Of a DNA stretch of 64,000 bases, positions 62,246 to 64,000 are shown in pieces (the stretch's first letter is position 1; every line of letters starts with the position of its first letter). Source of the DNA: Rhopalosiphum padi (lineage: Eukaryota > Arthropoda > Insecta > Hemiptera > Aphididae); contig NC_083598.1 in the NCBI RefSeq assembly GCF_020882245.1, forward strand, positions 32,587,858-32,651,857. The letters run 5' to 3'. The notes beneath the pieces are model-generated. The model searched no databases and was not told the origin of the DNA. It saw nothing but the letters and a program-made list of their open reading frames with translations. A program made the position numbers and the translations under genes.

Positions 62246-64000
62246 AAAAATCTAAAACAGTATATTTTAACCAAGTATGTACACGCGTATAGATTATCTA
62301 CCACAGCTGAATTCACATCGAGAACGCAAACAATAAGTGGACGCGTCTACAAAAGTAAACTTAATAAATAATATTGTACAACTCCTCCCGGGTAACAACG
62401 TGATAAAAATGATTCTAGTGACTAAAATGCCGTCAATATGTTACAAATGATAGAATTTAACAAAATATTTAATATTACAGAAGAATCGTTTTATACTTTC
62501 CAATGTTTTAATACATATTTTAAGCTAATTTTCATTTTTTTTTTTCAAAACATAATATAAGTAGTACTTTTAATGTATTAATACTCTCTGAATATTTTCA
62601 GTATTTTTTAAAATTAATTTGTCATTAACGTAAAATAATTATAATAAATAGAACTATTTTATTTCTCAGTTGTTGTATTAGTAATGCACTAATGCATTAT
62701 AATTTAATAACTTTTAATCACTGATAAAATTAATAAAATAAACTAAATTGCTAACTTTAATACCGCTGATACAGCGCCTGTGAAATTGATTGAAGCCATT
62801 GAACGCGCATTTTAATCGAGGCCTATGTTCGTTATCACTTATCACTCGTACTTATATAAGACACAAAGAACAAGTGTAAGATAACTTAAGATAATTTTGG
62901 TATCAAATAAAATTTGATTATTACTTATTATCAACATTAAATTAATGTTATAGGACTCATTGGCCTTTTTTTAAATGGCGGCGGATGGTGGGTTTGCGTT
63001 TTATCACAGTTAGCAATCTTGTTTATTCTATATATCTGTATTTTTAATGGGTATACGAAAAATTGTGGGATTTTACCATACAAATTATAATAATTAGATA
63101 ATAAATTATTCAAATATCATGAATTATTTTATATCATAAAAAGTTAAAACATATTATATATTGTAAAAAGTCCAAAAACGGTTGTTTTGTTTTTACAAAA
63201 ATTAAAAATCTGGGCTTGTGGTTTATGTGTATGCTTTAATTTCACAAAGAGATAAATATTTTTAAAAATGTAAATTAAATGTCCGATTTGTTTAGAAAAT
63301 TATATATATATTGAGCAATACAAATACAATTTATATAGATTTGGAGAATAAAAAAACTTTGATTTGAAAAAATAAATAAAAATTATTGGTTTTAGACTTG
63401 TAATAATCGGTAAAATAATAATATCGACCATTGTTTACGCTGAATTGTCGCGCACAGTGGTTATGCGAAAAACCGGGCGTATAACTTTTGGCTTCTTAGC
63501 CATCGTCGTTCCGAATCGAATAACTTCGACTGAGACCGATAGAACTAAACATGAATGACTACACGACAATACAATGATGATGATAATATAATAATAATAA
63601 TATAATATCTCCACGACAAAATAATAAATACACCAGCTACGACTTATAAATTATAGCATTACGTGAGTATAAATATTTTACTTGGACCTTCTCGGAACAC
63701 TATCACCGCACCACGATCCTAATGTATTTATCGCGTTTTTAAACACACATAATATTATACTTTACTAAGTGTAAAAATAATGGCATGTCCCAAATACATG
63801 TATAGGTATTTGGGCGCGTACTTAGCGTACTTATAAGTGTATACAATGTACCTACTTATCATTTAGTATGTTTTCGGCATATTGTATACTGTTAACGTTT
63901 ATTATATTATTATTGTTACCTATATGAGCAATCTCCCTGCATTTCAAAAGACACGATAATCAATGGCGTGGAAAGTATATTTCAAATTGGTTATCAACAA
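62246..64000. other. gene-free stretch, CpG-richer near its end
   Basis: No gene was recognised. CpG-richer patches occur at 62760-62850 (ATTGAACGCGCATTTTAATC) and 63430-63545 (TTGTCGCGCACAGTGG, AAACCGGGCG, CCATCGTCGTTCCGAATCG). The latter, with ACTTCGACTGAGACCGATAG, could be the start of a regulatory or exonic region that continues beyond the window. Confidence 0.45.

Noticed and set aside
1..64000. tRNA, rRNA, CRISPR or bacterial/endosymbiont genes
   Set aside because: No tRNA box pairs, no rRNA-like conserved blocks, no spaced direct repeats and no dense coding were seen by eye; a covariance-model search was not possible.

Overview
This window looks like nuclear DNA from an animal, most likely an insect and plausibly an aphid or other hemipteran. 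The reasons are very high A+T (judged by eye, not counted), runs of (TA)n, (TTA)n and poly-A/T, no bacterial gene layout, and relics of eukaryotic DNA transposons (piggyBac, hAT and a long-TIR element). The aphid assignment is inference from overall texture, not from a diagnostic gene.

The window is a gene desert: intergenic DNA or the inside of a very large intron. I recognise no intact host protein-coding gene, tRNA, rRNA, CRISPR array or operon. Nearly all open frames are short, A/T-driven and many lack an ATG, so most were left out. A few patches with richer codons or good splice-like borders are kept as low-confidence candidate exons.

Layout. 1-11.9 kb: gene-free A+T-rich DNA with two small tandem repeats and two weak open frames. 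11.9-12.6 kb: minus-strand remnant of a piggyBac-family transposase, clearly dead. 12.6-19.2 kb: gene-free. 19.2-20.4 kb: relics of an old dispersed repeat whose relatives recur near 37.3-37.9 and 60.3 kb. 20.4-20.7 kb: the clearest CpG-rich patch, with two overlapping open frames and a good donor-like site. 25,727-26,526: the most striking object, an 800-bp element with 231-bp near-identical inverted arms, a 6-bp target duplication and five copies of an internal CG-rich motif. 26.5-45.5 kb: mostly featureless, with a G-rich tract near 34.0 kb, coding-like islands at 28.5 and 43.4 kb and an 18-bp palindrome at 41.1 kb. 45,503-45,959: an hAT-type MITE with a perfect 8-bp target duplication. 46.0-60.3 kb: gene-free apart from GC-rich islands at 46.4, 53.2 and 55.0 kb. 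61,976-62,237: a second, older hAT-type MITE. The last 600 bases again become CpG-richer.

Nothing here forms a pathway. The biology is that of decayed cut-and-paste transposons. The long-arm element is the best candidate for something undescribed: its termini and 6-bp duplication are compatible with a Polinton/Maverick-derived miniature element, and its arms would fold into a long double-stranded RNA if transcribed.
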